A stretch of DNA of 64,000 nt. It comes from Simmondsia chinensis. Its lineage: Eukaryota; Streptophyta; Magnoliopsida; Caryophyllales; Simmondsiaceae. Positions 23,958-33,839 of the stretch are shown here, in pieces. The translations under genes and the position numbers were made by a program. Location of the stretch: contig JAGTTD010000011.1 of assembly GCA_018398585.1 (NCBI GenBank), positions 34,096,164 through 34,160,163 on the forward strand, in the 5' to 3' direction. Numbering within the stretch: the stretch's first letter is position 1; every line of letters starts with the position of its first letter. The notes under the pieces were generated by a model, which was given only the letters and a program-made list of their open reading frames with translations, was not told the DNA's origin and ran no database searches.

Positions 23958-24639
23958 AGAGGAGAAAAAGTTCAACAAAATAAAATTAAGAAAAAGTAAC
24001 TCCTTTTTACTTATTTGAATGTCAAGGAAAAACATGAGAAAAAGGTAGATTTATAGAAAAATTAGGGACCGCAAATGAAAAGATGAAAATAAAATGGGTT
24101 GCAAACGAAAGGGTTCAAAAATGGCATGTTGGAGCATGTATTGGGTTAGAGTTGGGCCAGAGCAAGTTCGGGCATAATTTTTTTTTTTAAAGTTTTTTAG
24201 TTCATTTTAAGAAGAAATAATTTTCGTCAAAGTCTATTGTAACTATTTAAAATTTTTCATCCAATTTGATTTCTTTCTATTTTCTTTATATTCCAAACAC
24301 AGGACAACCGTCTCCTTTTTTCCTTTCACAGTATTTTTGAGAATCAAACAGAGCCTAAATTAAATTTTGATTTATACATCAAGAGTTTTTGTCAGTGTTA
24401 AGGAAGAGGCAAAAAAAAAAAAAAAAAAAAAAAAGATACATACAAGAAAGGTAAAAAAAAAAAAATTGATAATATGTTTGCATAACACTATAGTTGCACA
24501 GATTATGTTATTTAAATTAATTAGGTTCAATTTGATCGGTATGTAGTACATTATTTATTGTTAAATAGTAGAACATATCAAAACTATATTAATTTGTTTC
24601 AGGATTTTTTGATTAGGTTTTAGATAAGAGCGGGACTCA

Positions 24640-25860
24640 ATCCTCACTTGAGGAAGCAGCTGCTGGCACGTTTAACTCGGGATCTCCTGCAAAACGAGCA
24701 GGGCCATCAGAGGGAGCCGCGGTGGTTTCGACCGCGGGAGACCCCTCCGATGCCTAAGTCAGTAGGAGAAGCGGTAGCAATAGTAAATATACGTAACGTA
24801 GATAATACCTGGTAAATATGAATGAGCTAACCGAGAGAAAGGAGCACATCGGGTAATAATCATGGAGGGAAAGAGGCAACATCGTGGTCCTAACAACGAA
24901 AGAGAGACGGGGGGTCTCTTGGGGAGGATATGAGGTGTGAGGCCCCTGAGAGGTCAGGCCGTGAGGGGCGTGGGGCCCCAAGCCGGATGAGAGGAGGGTA
25001 GCCCATGGAGATACCTAGAGGAGCCCCCTTTGAATGAGGGGAATAGTTTGGTATTTATAGAAAAGGGGGAGCTGGTGGTGTTGGACGGTACAGCCGGGCT
25101 AGGGGCAGTACCGCCTGGCATTGCTTAATGGAGAAGTGAAGGTGAATGATTGGTTGGAAGGGAGGTGCTGCGGTCTACATGTCGACTGGTTGAGAGAGGC
25201 GGTGATACAGCCTGGGTGGTGACGGTTGTGGTACTGCCCGGTTGGTACACGAAGCTAGGAGAATGGGTACCGAGGTCTGTAGGCGGTAGCCAAAGCAGGC
25301 GGTATTGTGGCTCTCGGGGCAGTAGTGGTGCTTGGACCCGGTGCCGCCTAGGAGTGGTCAAGAGAGGGGCGGTAATGACCCCTGGGACCCGGTACCGCCT
25401 GGGAGTGGTCAAGAGAGGGGCGGTAATGACCCCTGGGACCCGATACTGCCTGGGAGTGGTCAAGAGAGGGGCGGTAATGACCCCTGGGACCTGGTACCAC
25501 CTAGGAGTGGTCAGGAGTGGGGCAGTAATGACTCCTAGGCCGGGTGCCGCCTGGGAGTGGTCAAGAGAGGGGCGGTAATGGCCCTTGAGACCCGATACCA
25601 CCTGGGAGTGTTAAGGAAAGTGGGCGGTAGCAAGCTAGGCGGTAGGCAGGGTTGACGGCACCAAGGCCTATGACAGGCGGTACCTTATGATGGAGGAAGC
25701 AGGCGGTACGAGGAGCGTAGGTGTGGGATAGAGATGAACGGTACCGAGTGCTGTGCACGTTATAGCTTGGCGGCACCATGGCTTGCAGTAACTCAGGGAG
25801 GGGATGTTCCGCCAGGTCTGTTTACCGTGGTTGACTTATTGACCCAGCTCATTTTTTCCT
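24640..25860. mobile_element. GC-rich LTR-like block
   Basis: An abrupt GC-rich island in AT-rich surroundings. It contains GGGAGACCCCTCCGATGCC followed by TAAGTCAGT, which I associate with LTRs of plant retrotransposons, then a possible TATA element (TATTTATAGAAAAG near 25055), then a region dense in GGCGGTA words that includes the 51-bp minisatellite. No gag-pol coding, primer-binding site or matching second LTR was seen. The identification as an LTR remnant is inference. Confidence 0.4.
25330..25620. repeat. minisatellite, 51-bp unit, five to six copies
   Basis: The word GAGTGGTC (GAGTGTTA in the last unit) recurs at 25352, 25403, 25454, 25505, 25555 and 25606, giving a spacing of 51, 51, 51, 50 and 51 bases. 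Each unit also contains GGGGCGGTAATGACCCCTGG or a variant and a GGTACCGCCTGGG-like segment. Because 51 is divisible by three, it creates long repetitive reading frames on both strands that should not be read as genes. Confidence 0.9.
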
Positions 25861-25869
25861 CATCATAAT

Positions 25870-27370
25870 TCAAATAGAAACTCTTTTGACATATGATTTT
25901 AAGTTCGATAGTAGTAATCACTAGTCAACCGATGAATCTTCTATGTGGATTGGAATGACTAATCTGTATTAGGACTTAAGGTTTTATGTCAAATTTGATA
26001 AATTATATGAAACATAAATATTCATTTTATATTGAATATTACACATGCTATTCAATAAACATAAAATAATGAAGTTAAATTGAATTAGAAATATGGAATT
26101 AAATTCAACAGTTTATGTGATAGTGGACTTATATATTAGAAATATATATTTCAGGGAACAACATAATATTATGAATATGGAAAAAACATACATGTAGATA
26201 TCATTTCAATAAATCAGTTAATCAAAATGAACAAAATTACAATAAGTACCAATTGAAATATCACAAATTTACTAGGTTCCGTTAACATAATCAAAAATTT
26301 GATACAAAAAATCACATTTTTAACTTGATATTTAAAAAATTCAGTTCCATATTTTAATTATAGATTTTTTTTGAATACCTCTATCGTTAAACTAGTACGA
26401 GGACAATTTAACTTTTATTTATGTACCTTTTAGTTCGTTGACAATTTAATTTTGATTCGATGTTGTCAAAACTAATATGTCTAGAATAGTTTGACATTTT
26501 AAAGTTTCACCGATCCTATTTGAAGTTGGGTATTATTGACCGTTGCCATTATAAATTAATAAGGCGGCGCATGGCAACTTTACTACTGCGTGCATCACCA
26601 AGTCAACCTTGACTTGTCAACATTCGAGCAGCTGTGCATCAAAATTGATCATTTTAAAGTTAAACGGATATGAATACAAGTAAAGCGGATACCAATAACA
26701 TTAAAGAAATTATGTATATGAGTACCGATGTTGTACTTGTTCCATCCCACCTTTTCCAAACTCAACTTATATCTATCTCAATTTGTATTCTAATTAATTT
26801 AAAAACTGTGAGGAAGAATGATGAGAAAATATTAAACTAAGCCTATATGAACTTTTTAAAATTGTTTTTGTGAAGTTAAAAAAAATGTATTGTATTAATA
26901 TTGATAAATTTTTTTGACAACCAATTAGGAATAAACTAATTCTTTTCGTACTACGTGGTAGGGTCTGAACCCCACTTGTTATCTTTACAAGTGAGGTAAA
27001 ACGAACACATTTTGATATACAAACGAAACACTAAACTATTCTTATATTGATTTTTTTAGGATAATGCTTGCAAACATAAGAAAAAAGGTATTATACTAGC
27101 CAAATTGAATTTTTTCAACATTACATTAGACATAAATTATTTTTTAACACTATAAAGTTGGTAGCATATGAACAAGTGTCAGACATTATATGGTGTCTAT
27201 AAAAAATGTTATGAATTTAATTCGATAAGTCAAACTATTTAACATATATGTTACATATATAATAGATTATATACAGCACATGACACTTTAAAAACATACT
27301 TTTTCATAAATTAAACTACAAAACAAAATTAGATAGTCCAACACTAACAATTAAAAAAATTGCAGAAAGT
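25870..27370. other. AT-rich upstream region of the chitinase-like gene
   Basis: No coding region. Apart from the W-box cluster at 26601-26620 and short AT-rich tracts I see nothing assignable. Confidence 0.4.
26601..26620. promoter_or_regulatory. cluster of three W-box cores
   Basis: Three TTGAC cores within 20 bases: AGTCAA (inverted TTGACT) at 26601-26606, TTGACT at 26609-26614 and GTCAA at 26616-26620. WRKY factors bind TTGAC[CT], and chitinase genes are often WRKY targets. The site is about 880 bases upstream of the chitinase-like ATG; whether it acts on that gene is inference. Confidence 0.35.
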
Positions 27371-27406
27371 GACATGCAACACGCCAAATCTACCCAAACC
27401 TTGGTG

Positions 27407-27487
27407 TATAAATATGCACTCAAACGCATACACCAAATCATATGTCTCAAATTCGCTAACCCAAACAACTTCATTTTTCTCTCTATG
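27407..27487 (+). promoter_or_regulatory. TATA box and leader of the GH18 gene, with a tiny uORF
   Basis: TATAAATA at 27407-27414 predicts transcription from about 27435-27445. The leader contains an ATG at 27442 that opens a five-codon uORF (MSQIR, stop at 27457-27459), which would be in the transcript only if initiation occurs at or before 27441. A pyrimidine-rich stretch (TTTTTCTCTCTATG) precedes the first in-frame ATG at 27485. Confidence 0.6.
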
Positions 27488-27499
27488 TATCAACCATCC

Positions 27500-28417
27500 A
27501 TGGATCTCCCCTTCTCCAGGCCCTTCCGGCTCGTAGTCGCCATCCTCGTGCTCGTTCTCTCTCCTCTCAGCTCATCAGCTGAAAACTCGAACCTCTTTCG
27601 AGAATACATAGGAGCCGAGTTCAAAGGCGTCAAATTCACCGATGTCCCCATCAACCCGAATGTCAAATTCGACTTTATCCTCTCATTTGCCATCGACTAC
27701 ACCACCTCTTCCTCTTCCCCTACCCCCACCAACGGCAAATTCAACATCTTCTGGGACACAGTTAATCTGAGTCCCTCTGCTGTATCCTCTATCAAAACCC
27801 AGCACAGTAATGTCAGGGTCGCACTTAGCCTAGGGGGTGCAACTGTCTCCTCCCAACCCGTCTACTTCAACCCCAAATCAGTAAACTCTTGGGTGTCAAA
27901 CGCAGTCTCATCCCTCACCCAGATTATCCAAAGGTACCATCTTGATGGCATTGACATCGACTATGAAAGTTTTAAGGCCGACCCAGAAATCTTTTCAGAA
28001 TGTATCGGTCAACTCATCTCGACCCTGAAACGAAACAAAGTCATAAAATTCGCCTCGATTGCGCCCTTTGGCAACCAAGAAGTGCAATCCCATTACCTTA
28101 AACTGTGGCAAAAGTATGGGCATTTAATTGACTATGTAAACTTTCAGTTTTATGCATATGATAAGGGCACAACAGCAAGTCAATTCATGCAATATTACAA
28201 GACCCAGACTCAAAATTACAAAGGGGGTAAGATTTTGACAAGTTTTATAAGTGATGGGAGTAAGGGATTAGCACCTCAAGATGGGTTCTTTCAAGCATGC
28301 AAGAAGTTGAAGGGGATGAATCAACTTTATGGGATTTTTGTTTGGTCTGCTGATGATTCCAAACAGTTCGGTTTCCGTTACGAGAAGCAGTCGCAAGCGT
28401 TGCTTGCTTCTCATTAG
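27500..28417 (+). CDS. secreted GH18 chitinase-like protein (chitinase 2 / RuBisCO-associated type)
   Basis: Glycoside hydrolase family 18, which cleaves or binds chitin-type beta-1,4-GlcNAc chains. 305 residues in one exon. The ATG at 27500 (CCATGG context) is preferred; an in-frame ATG at 27485 would add five residues, and a more upstream one at 27374 lies before the TATA box. Residues 1-27 (hydrophobic [16 protein letters not shown]) form a signal peptide. The barrel shows the strand motif [10 protein letters not shown] (106-114) and the catalytic DGIDIDYE at 149-156 with D152, D154 and acid E156 intact, then FYAYD (217-221) and a late GIFVWSADD (278-286). The catalytic set is complete, so hydrolase activity is possible, although members of this subgroup (some lectin-like or storage proteins) are not all active. 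There are no cysteine-rich chitin-binding domains. Probably apoplastic or vacuolar. Confidence 0.92.
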   Translation: MDLPFSRPFRLVVAILVLVLSPLSSSAENSNLFREYIGAEFKGVKFTDVPINPNVKFDFILSFAIDYTTSSSSPTPTNGKFNIFWDTVNLSPSAVSSIKTQHSNVRVALSLGGATVSSQPVYFNPKSVNSWVSNAVSSLTQIIQRYHLDGIDIDYESFKADPEIFSECIGQLISTLKRNKVIKFASIAPFGNQEVQSHYLKLWQKYGHLIDYVNFQFYAYDKGTTASQFMQYYKTQTQNYKGGKILTSFISDGSKGLAPQDGFFQACKKLKGMNQLYGIFVWSADDSKQFGFRYEKQSQALLASH

Positions 28418-28456
28418 CAACGGATCTAGAAAGTTTCTTCACTTGAGTCATATACT

Positions 28457-28462
28457 AATAAA
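28457..28462 (+). terminator. polyadenylation signal of the GH18 gene
   Basis: AATAAA lies 40 bases after the stop codon in a T-rich context, a suitable place for a plant near-upstream element. Confidence 0.5.
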
Positions 28463-29029
28463 GTTCTCATTAATTAATCAAGCAGATGTTAAATGTATCC
28501 AAATTAAGTATCTAATTTATGTATCTAATGATACAGTTAAAAATTATTGGGTTCTAATAAGCTAATGATTATTTATCATATGTATTGGATGCATAAATTA
28601 TTTACTTATTTTGGATAGTGGATATTAGTAGGAGTAATTAATTCAAGTGAATTATATGTGCTTTTCAAATTAATATATTTATGGAATAATAAGATGACCG
28701 TTGTTATCCGATTTATACATAAGGTGTTGTTCTTATTAGCGCGATAATTATTATTGTTAAGGAAACAATAAATCATATTATTATTTTGATAATAATATTT
28801 TACATTGACCATAATATTTTTTTGCACGAAATTTTGACAATGACATTCACTTATATATATTGCAAAAAATTATTTGGTCAAGGAACAATAGTTGATTTCA
28901 TATTATTTTTAAAATCTAATTAATTATATCATCCACTAGCTATAGGAAAAAAAAATTATACATATAGAGTTAATATTTGGAAAAGCTTATGTGTATAAGC
29001 AAGGTCTTAGTGTATTAATAAGAAGGGAT

Positions 29030-29165
29030 TTGGTCAAAGATCTGACAGCTAACGGATTTAGCATCTAAGGGATTTCCATGTGAGCAAGGTCTGGAGGGTA
29101 GAATATATGCAGCCTTACTCCTTTAGGGTGAGACTCTAAAGAGAGGTTGTTTCCAAAAAACCCCA
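29030..29165 (-). mobile_element. diverged copy of the (TTG)-tailed retroposon core, minus strand
   Basis: On the minus strand: TTTAGGTTGGGGTT, GGAAACAACCTCTCTTTAG, AGGCTGCATATATTC and CTCCAGACCTTGCTCACATG. The stem is CTTTAG...CTAAAG, a compensated form of CTTCAG...CTGAAG. The tail is eroded and no duplication was found. Confidence 0.7.
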
Positions 29166-29284
29166 ACCTAAATAGTACGATGAGCGAAGCAAGCATAAAG
29201 ATCATAGATATAATAATAAATTCCTACAGCAAGTCATATTTCTCAGAAATTCACTTCTCTTGCCAACTTCCTAATAAGTAGTAT

Positions 29285-29660
29285 ACAAGTGTTTGGTTAT
29301 CTATATGGAAAATAGAACTTCTTGGGAATTGAATTCTTGTATTTTGTTTGGTTGACACAATACTTTCTCTAAAATATCCATGTCCAATCTTCTAGCATTA
29401 TTAATAGAGTAAGTATGCGTAAACTTATCATAATTATAAATTAGAAGAGGTAGAATTGTCATATAGATTAAAAAGTCATGAAGGAAGTAAAACTTACCTA
29501 CGGGATCTAGATAAGTTACTTCCTTTATTTTGAAGCAATTAAAACTTACTTAGCAATTCTAACTTTTTACATCCTACCTACTTCCCGTGTATCAAATAAG
29601 ACCTAGAAATCACACTTCGCGTGAATTAGTCTACTCTCCGCATATCAAATGAGGCCATAT
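29285..29660. mobile_element. MITE-like element, family shared with 44695 and 48355
   Basis: Contains ACTTACCTACGGGATCTAG, then AAGTTACTTCCT and TTTTGAAGCAATTAAAACTT, all recurring at 44860-44930 and inverted at 48460-48540. It starts with GTTTGGTTATC and ends near ATCAAATGAGGCC. Borders are approximate. Confidence 0.55.
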
Positions 29661-30369
29661 TTAAAAGTGTGCTGCCAATAATAAAAGCTAGAGATGCCTT
29701 GTCCAAATTTAAATAATTATATTTATATATTTTATTAATAAATTATTATTTATATAAATAAATAATTAGCATTGTATATAAATAATGATTTATGTATAAA
29801 TTAAGAGAATAAAGTTGATTTTATCTGCATAAAATCTCTCTTATATGTATATGAGGGCATGGGAGCGTGAGAGAGGCGAATTCTGCCCCTCCATTGTAAT
29901 AGACGACCAAAATTTGTTGAATATTAAAAAAAAATAATTTACGGTCTATACCCCTTCATGGGGTAAAAAAGAGAAGGGCTAAGAGAAGAAAATTGTTTTT
30001 TCAATACTTAATAAATTTTGGCCATAAATTATAATTTCTTTTAGATATCTAACAAATCTTAGCCTTCCATATAATTTTTTAGTGTAAAAGCTATTTTAAT
30101 GCTTTTATATAGAAGTAGAAATTTGGTGTTTCATTATTAAAATGAAAGTAGAAGTGAAAATTAAAATTTTTAAACAAAAATACCCTTACTCAAATATTAA
30201 AATTAAACATCGTATTTATACATTCTTCAATGCATCTTCCAAAGCCCTAGTTCTAGAAATCAATTTTTCTTCGCCGCCTTGCTAAACATCACCAACCTTC
30301 ACCCATCAGTCAACGCTCGTCGTCAAACACCACCATTGTCCATTCTCCATTGCATTTCAACCCTTTTAA

Positions 30370-30740
30370 GAGTTCATGGAGTAATTTGACTAGCAGAAAA
30401 AATCCAAATACTTGGACTAAAAACGTTGATCCGCTGTTACGATTTAAAACGACCATAAATTTTATTCCTTAAGGAGTTATGTGGCCCATTATATATCAAA
30501 ACAAAACTCTCAAACCGAACTATGCAAAGTTATGAAATTGTCAACCTGCCACCTATATTATTAGAATTCAGCCCACTAGATGTTTTCAGGGTCCCGTTTC
30601 AATCATGCAAATATTGTAGTGGTGTTTTTATGCTTTATAATTCAGAGTTTTGCTGGTTTTCCTATATATACGTCCTTAGGTGTTGTTTTGCCTCAATTCT
30701 AGAAGTCCTCAATGCAAAAATCCTAGTAATTTTTCCTCTC
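30370..30740 (+). mobile_element. solo-LTR-like repeat, copy 1 of 3
   Basis: Shares with 37495-37900 and 47940-48310 the ordered words GAGTTCATGGAG, CCATTATATATCAAAA, AACCGAACTATGCAAA, a TTTTTATG/TTATAATTCAGAG segment, GTTTTGCTGGTTTTCCTATA and a TATA-like element. The layout (TATA element near the end of a non-coding 300-400-bp unit) suggests solo LTRs. No TG...CA termini or duplications were defined. Confidence 0.55.
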
Positions 30741-30922
30741 GTTTTCAACAGATTTTATTCTTTTGATCTTAACATTTTTAATATTGAAATTAATGCGTAA
30801 CAAATATTAAATTACACCATTTAGGTAATAATTTAGTGCACTAAATTCTTTTAATTTATGAAATTATTAAATAATATTATATACAGAGATATTTAATGAA
30901 TTAATAATTGAATTGTGTATAT

Positions 30923-31044
30923 ATTTAGGATGGAGGTCCTTGGAAATAGCCCCTCTTCCACCCGGAAGGGGGAAGGCTGTGTACATCCACCCCAAGACCC
31001 TGCTTAATGTGGGAGCCACTGTGACACTGAAACTGTTATTGTTG
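30923..31044 (+). mobile_element. short (TTG)n-tailed retroposon, headless subfamily
   Basis: Flanked by a 21-base target-site duplication (TAATAATT[G/T]AATTGTGTATAT) at 30902-30922 and 31045-31065 with one mismatch. The insert starts ATTTAGGATGGAGGTCC, almost the same start as the copy at 9427, and carries the short hairpin CTTCCACCCGGAAG, AAGGCTGTGTACATCC, GTGGGAGCC and GTTATTGTTG. This is the clearest complete copy of the headless form. Confidence 0.85.
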
Positions 31045-31069
31045 TAATAATTTAATTGTGTATATTATA

Positions 31070-31830
31070 GTATATAATTAGATAACATTTTTTTATAATT
31101 ACTGATAATAGTACACTTTTTATTACGTCTTTTAATATAATATACACATTTAAATGCTACAAAATTGTTACTTCCTACTCTTCAAATTTTTTTAAATTTC
31201 GAAAAAGAAAAAACAATATAGATTATTTAAATTATAATTTTTTTTTTAATAATTAGAGATACAAGTCAAACAGGACATTACAAAAAAAACAATTAGCTCA
31301 TTTCCTAACACGTAGCTCATATAACTAAAAGCAAAAAAAAAACTTTGAGTAAATAAAACAGTTTTAGACTATTTTTGATACAGATAAGGATCGAAATAAC
31401 CTAATCGAAATGATAAAAGGAGTTTTAATTATGGTATAATTATGATTTTATTTATTAGTGTTTAGTTTTATTGAATTATGTAATTAGATTTAGGGTTCTG
31501 GAGTTAAATATTATTAGAAGTAGTAGAGTTTGATTTAAAATAGGACTAATTCTTAGAATTAAATTATTATTATTATAAGTAGGGTTTTGTATATCTATGA
31601 ATGGTCATTAATTTATAATTTTTGAAAGCTTTTGATAAATTGAATAATTTTATTAATTATTTTGTTTGAGTTGATCTTTGCAGTTTTTATTTTGAAATAA
31701 TTCAATAAAAATTACATAGCTCCTCTTAATCTGGCGTCGTTTGGTACGATTAACGGGTTAAAAGCTCCTTAATCTCAAGATTCCCATTATGTCAATCTAT
31801 TTTAACTTAGATTTATTTACCCTAAAGGTC
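31070..31830. other. AT-rich intergenic DNA, nothing assigned
   Basis: No reading frame, repeat or RNA gene recognised between the retroposon at 30923 and the SINE at 31841. Confidence 0.4.
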
Positions 31831-31840
31831 TCTGGACTTT

Positions 31841-32030
31841 CTTTTTTTTTTTTTTTTTTTGGTGACGAGGGATTGGGTTGCCCCAACCAACCCCGACCTA
31901 TGAGAACAACCCACAAAGTCTTATGAGCAAGTAAGTCATGAGTATATCCTCAACAAGAATCGAACTTCTAACCTCTAGGCGATAACCGTATGGGTAGGAG
32001 ATACCATCACTTGAGACACCCTCATGATAG
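31841..32030 (-). mobile_element. tRNA-headed SINE with poly(A) tail, copy 1
   Basis: On the minus strand the element runs from a tRNA-like head (GTCTCAAGTGATGGTATC, then GGTTAGAAGTTCGATTCTTG as a B-box region) to a 20-base poly(A) tail (poly(T) at 31841-31860 on the plus strand). TGGACTTTC repeats flank it (31833-31841 and 32037-32045 region). A second copy lies at 59778-59955. Confidence 0.75.
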
Positions 32031-32049
32031 ATTCTTTGGACTTTCCTAA

Positions 32050-32700
32050 TTTGTTAATTTAGTTTCTATACAAGTTATATTATATTAATTTAGTCCTTCA
32101 AGTAAAATTTATGTGAAATTCGTGATATAATTTTTAATGGTCTAGTTACAGATTGGTTTAAATTGGGTTAACAAGTGGATCTGTATTAAGTTACTTACAT
32201 CTAATATTATTGTGTCATTTAAAATTACGTCATTAACTTAATTTAAATTTGATCGCAGGACTAAACTGATACATTTTAAATTATATAAGGAGTAAATTAA
32301 CACAATTAAAAGTACGAGGACTAAATTAACAAAATAGACAAAGGACATGAACATTTGATGCAAGTAATCCTTTAAAATTTTTTTGAAAATAAAAGTTGAA
32401 AAATGTGAAGAATTGGAGACGAAAAATTGAAAAATGTTACAAGTAAGAAAATACCCATGGGCCAACATCAGTCCATTGGAAAGAAATGGGCTACCACTTG
32501 GACTTGTCTATCTCTGGCAGCCCAATATTACTTGTAAGCACAATCGGCCCATTGGCATGATTACACTTAAATCTTCTAAATTTCTATTTATAATTTGGTT
32601 AAAAAAATAAAAAATAAATAAATTTCGAAGGCACGTTTCGAAAATGGGTTTTCTTGTTCTTTATAATATTCTATTTTCATTTTTTAATTAAGAAATAGAT
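32050..32700. other. intergenic, nothing assigned
   Basis: AT-rich and without coding potential. Some phrases (TAAATTAACA, TAGTCCTT) recall 44100-44310 and may be old shared transposon sequence. Confidence 0.35.
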
Positions 32701-32709
32701 GAAACTCAA

Positions 32710-33787
32710 GAGAATAGCAACACGCAAGCACCAGATCCCATTAGAACTTTGAAGTTAAACGTGCTTGAAAAGGTTGTCAGAATCGGGATTATACGTAGGA
32801 TCGGTGAGGGGTACTCAGGATCGAGATCGTAGAATCGGATCGAGAATCGTAAGATTCTACTTTGTATGTAAAACAATAACTTGTATCCAATAAAATTACA
32901 TTACCAGCCTCAAATATATAATGAAGAACATCAAAAAAGTCCAAAAAAAAATAAGATGGAAATAAATAAAATACAAATTAGAACAATTACCCAATTAACT
33001 CAATATGCTAGAAGAATAAGAAAGTAAACAAAAATCCATGATTAATCAAAAAGAAAATGAACTATGTCTGTGTGTGGCCCGTGGGTCAGTGTCAAACCTC
33101 AGTGGGTGGCTGGGGCAGTCGGTCGCAATCGGCGGTGGCAAGGGCTGCCGGTGAAGATAAGTGAAGAGTGTGATGTGAGAGAATGATTAGGGTTAGGTTA
33201 TAGCAGGAGGAGGAGAAGGGAAGGGGAAAAAAATGAGAAAGGAGAAGGGGAAAGTAAAAAAAAAACCTGAAAAAAATAAATTTAAAAAATAATCTGTAGA
33301 ATTAGTAGAATCGGAGTAAAATCGGTAGAATCAGTAGAATCGGGGTAGAATCGGAGTAGAATCGGTAGAATCGGAGTAGAAACGGTGTTAGAACTCAAAT
33401 ATGTTATTTTTTATTATTGACTCGGTAGAATAGGTGTAGAATCGGCTATCCTACCGATCCTACCCCGATTCTACCGATCCTACACGATTTCGTTGCGAGT
33501 CTACTTTCTTACGGTTTTTTACTCGATCCGGGTCGGTAGGGTATAGTGGGATCGTAGGATCGTACGATCCTACGATCCGACTCGCGATTTTGATAAGCAT
33601 GGTGCTTGGATGAGAATAGTACCAAGATGGGTGACCTCCTGAGAAGTTCTCGTGTTGCAACCCTTAGGTTGGGGGTTCTCGGAAACAGCCTCTTTTCAGG
33701 GTAGTACCCTGAAAGGGGAAAGCTGCGTACATCCACCCTTTAAACCCCGCTTAGGCTGGAGCCCTTGGGGCACTGAAAATGTTGCTT
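32710..33787 (+). mobile_element. 5S rRNA-headed SINE, full length, split by a nested DNA transposon
   Basis: Target-site duplication ATGAAACTCAA at 32699-32709 and 33788-33798. The head (32710-32769 plus 33611-33660) follows plant 5S rRNA: AGCACCAGATCCCATTAGAA, GAAGTTAAACGTGCTTG (A-box region), GAGAATAGTACCAAGATGGG (intermediate element region) and TGACCTCCTGAGAAG (C-box region), ending TCTCGTGTTGCAACCCTT. The shared core follows: AGGTTGGGGGTTCTCGG, AAACAGCCTC, a TTCAGGGTAGTACCCTGAA hairpin, AAGCTGCGTACATCC, GGAGCCCTTGGGGCACTG and a short GTTGCT tail. Without the insert the SINE is about 237 bases. The nested element (32770-33601) interrupts the 5S internal promoter, so this copy should be transcriptionally dead. 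Confidence 0.82.
32770..33601. mobile_element. nested non-autonomous DNA transposon (Mutator-like MITE)
   Basis: It is 832 bases long and inserted in the 5S head. The duplicated target is GTGCTTGAA (32761-32769) / GTGCTTGGA (33602-33610): nine bases with one mismatch, the size usual for Mutator-like elements. The ends are imperfect inverted repeats: TTGTCAGAATCGGGATT on the left and, inverted, TTATCAAAATCGCGAGT on the right. The interior has tandem GTAGAATCGGA units (33299-33380) and a 30-base perfect palindrome centred at 33563/33564. No transposase coding. Confidence 0.75.
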
Positions 33788-33839
33788 ATGAAACTCAAAA
33801 AAAAAAAAAAAAATCGCAAAAATTGATTACTCATTCTAA

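Larger units (their letters stand above)
28500..30370. other. intergenic, repeat remnants only
   Basis: AT-rich. Apart from the retroposon at 29030-29165 and the MITE-like segment at 29285-29660, I find no gene or repeat I can name. Confidence 0.4.

Noticed and set aside
25125..25601. Long repetitive frames on both strands (158 and 142 codons)
   Set aside because: They arise because the minisatellite unit is 51 bases, a multiple of three. No gene features accompany them.
25330..25620. Possible CRISPR-like array
   Set aside because: Repeats are adjacent without unique spacers, and the window is plant nuclear DNA; it is a tandem minisatellite.
27374..27499. N-terminal extension of the GH18 frame to the ATG at 27374
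   Set aside because: It would start upstream of the TATA box at 27407 and would bury the signal peptide.
32710..33787. Genuine 5S rRNA gene or Cassandra TRIM
   Set aside because: The 5S part is diverged and interrupted, is followed by a retroposon core rather than a T-run terminator and spacer, and is bounded by an 11-base duplication rather than the 5-base duplication and LTR pair expected for Cassandra.
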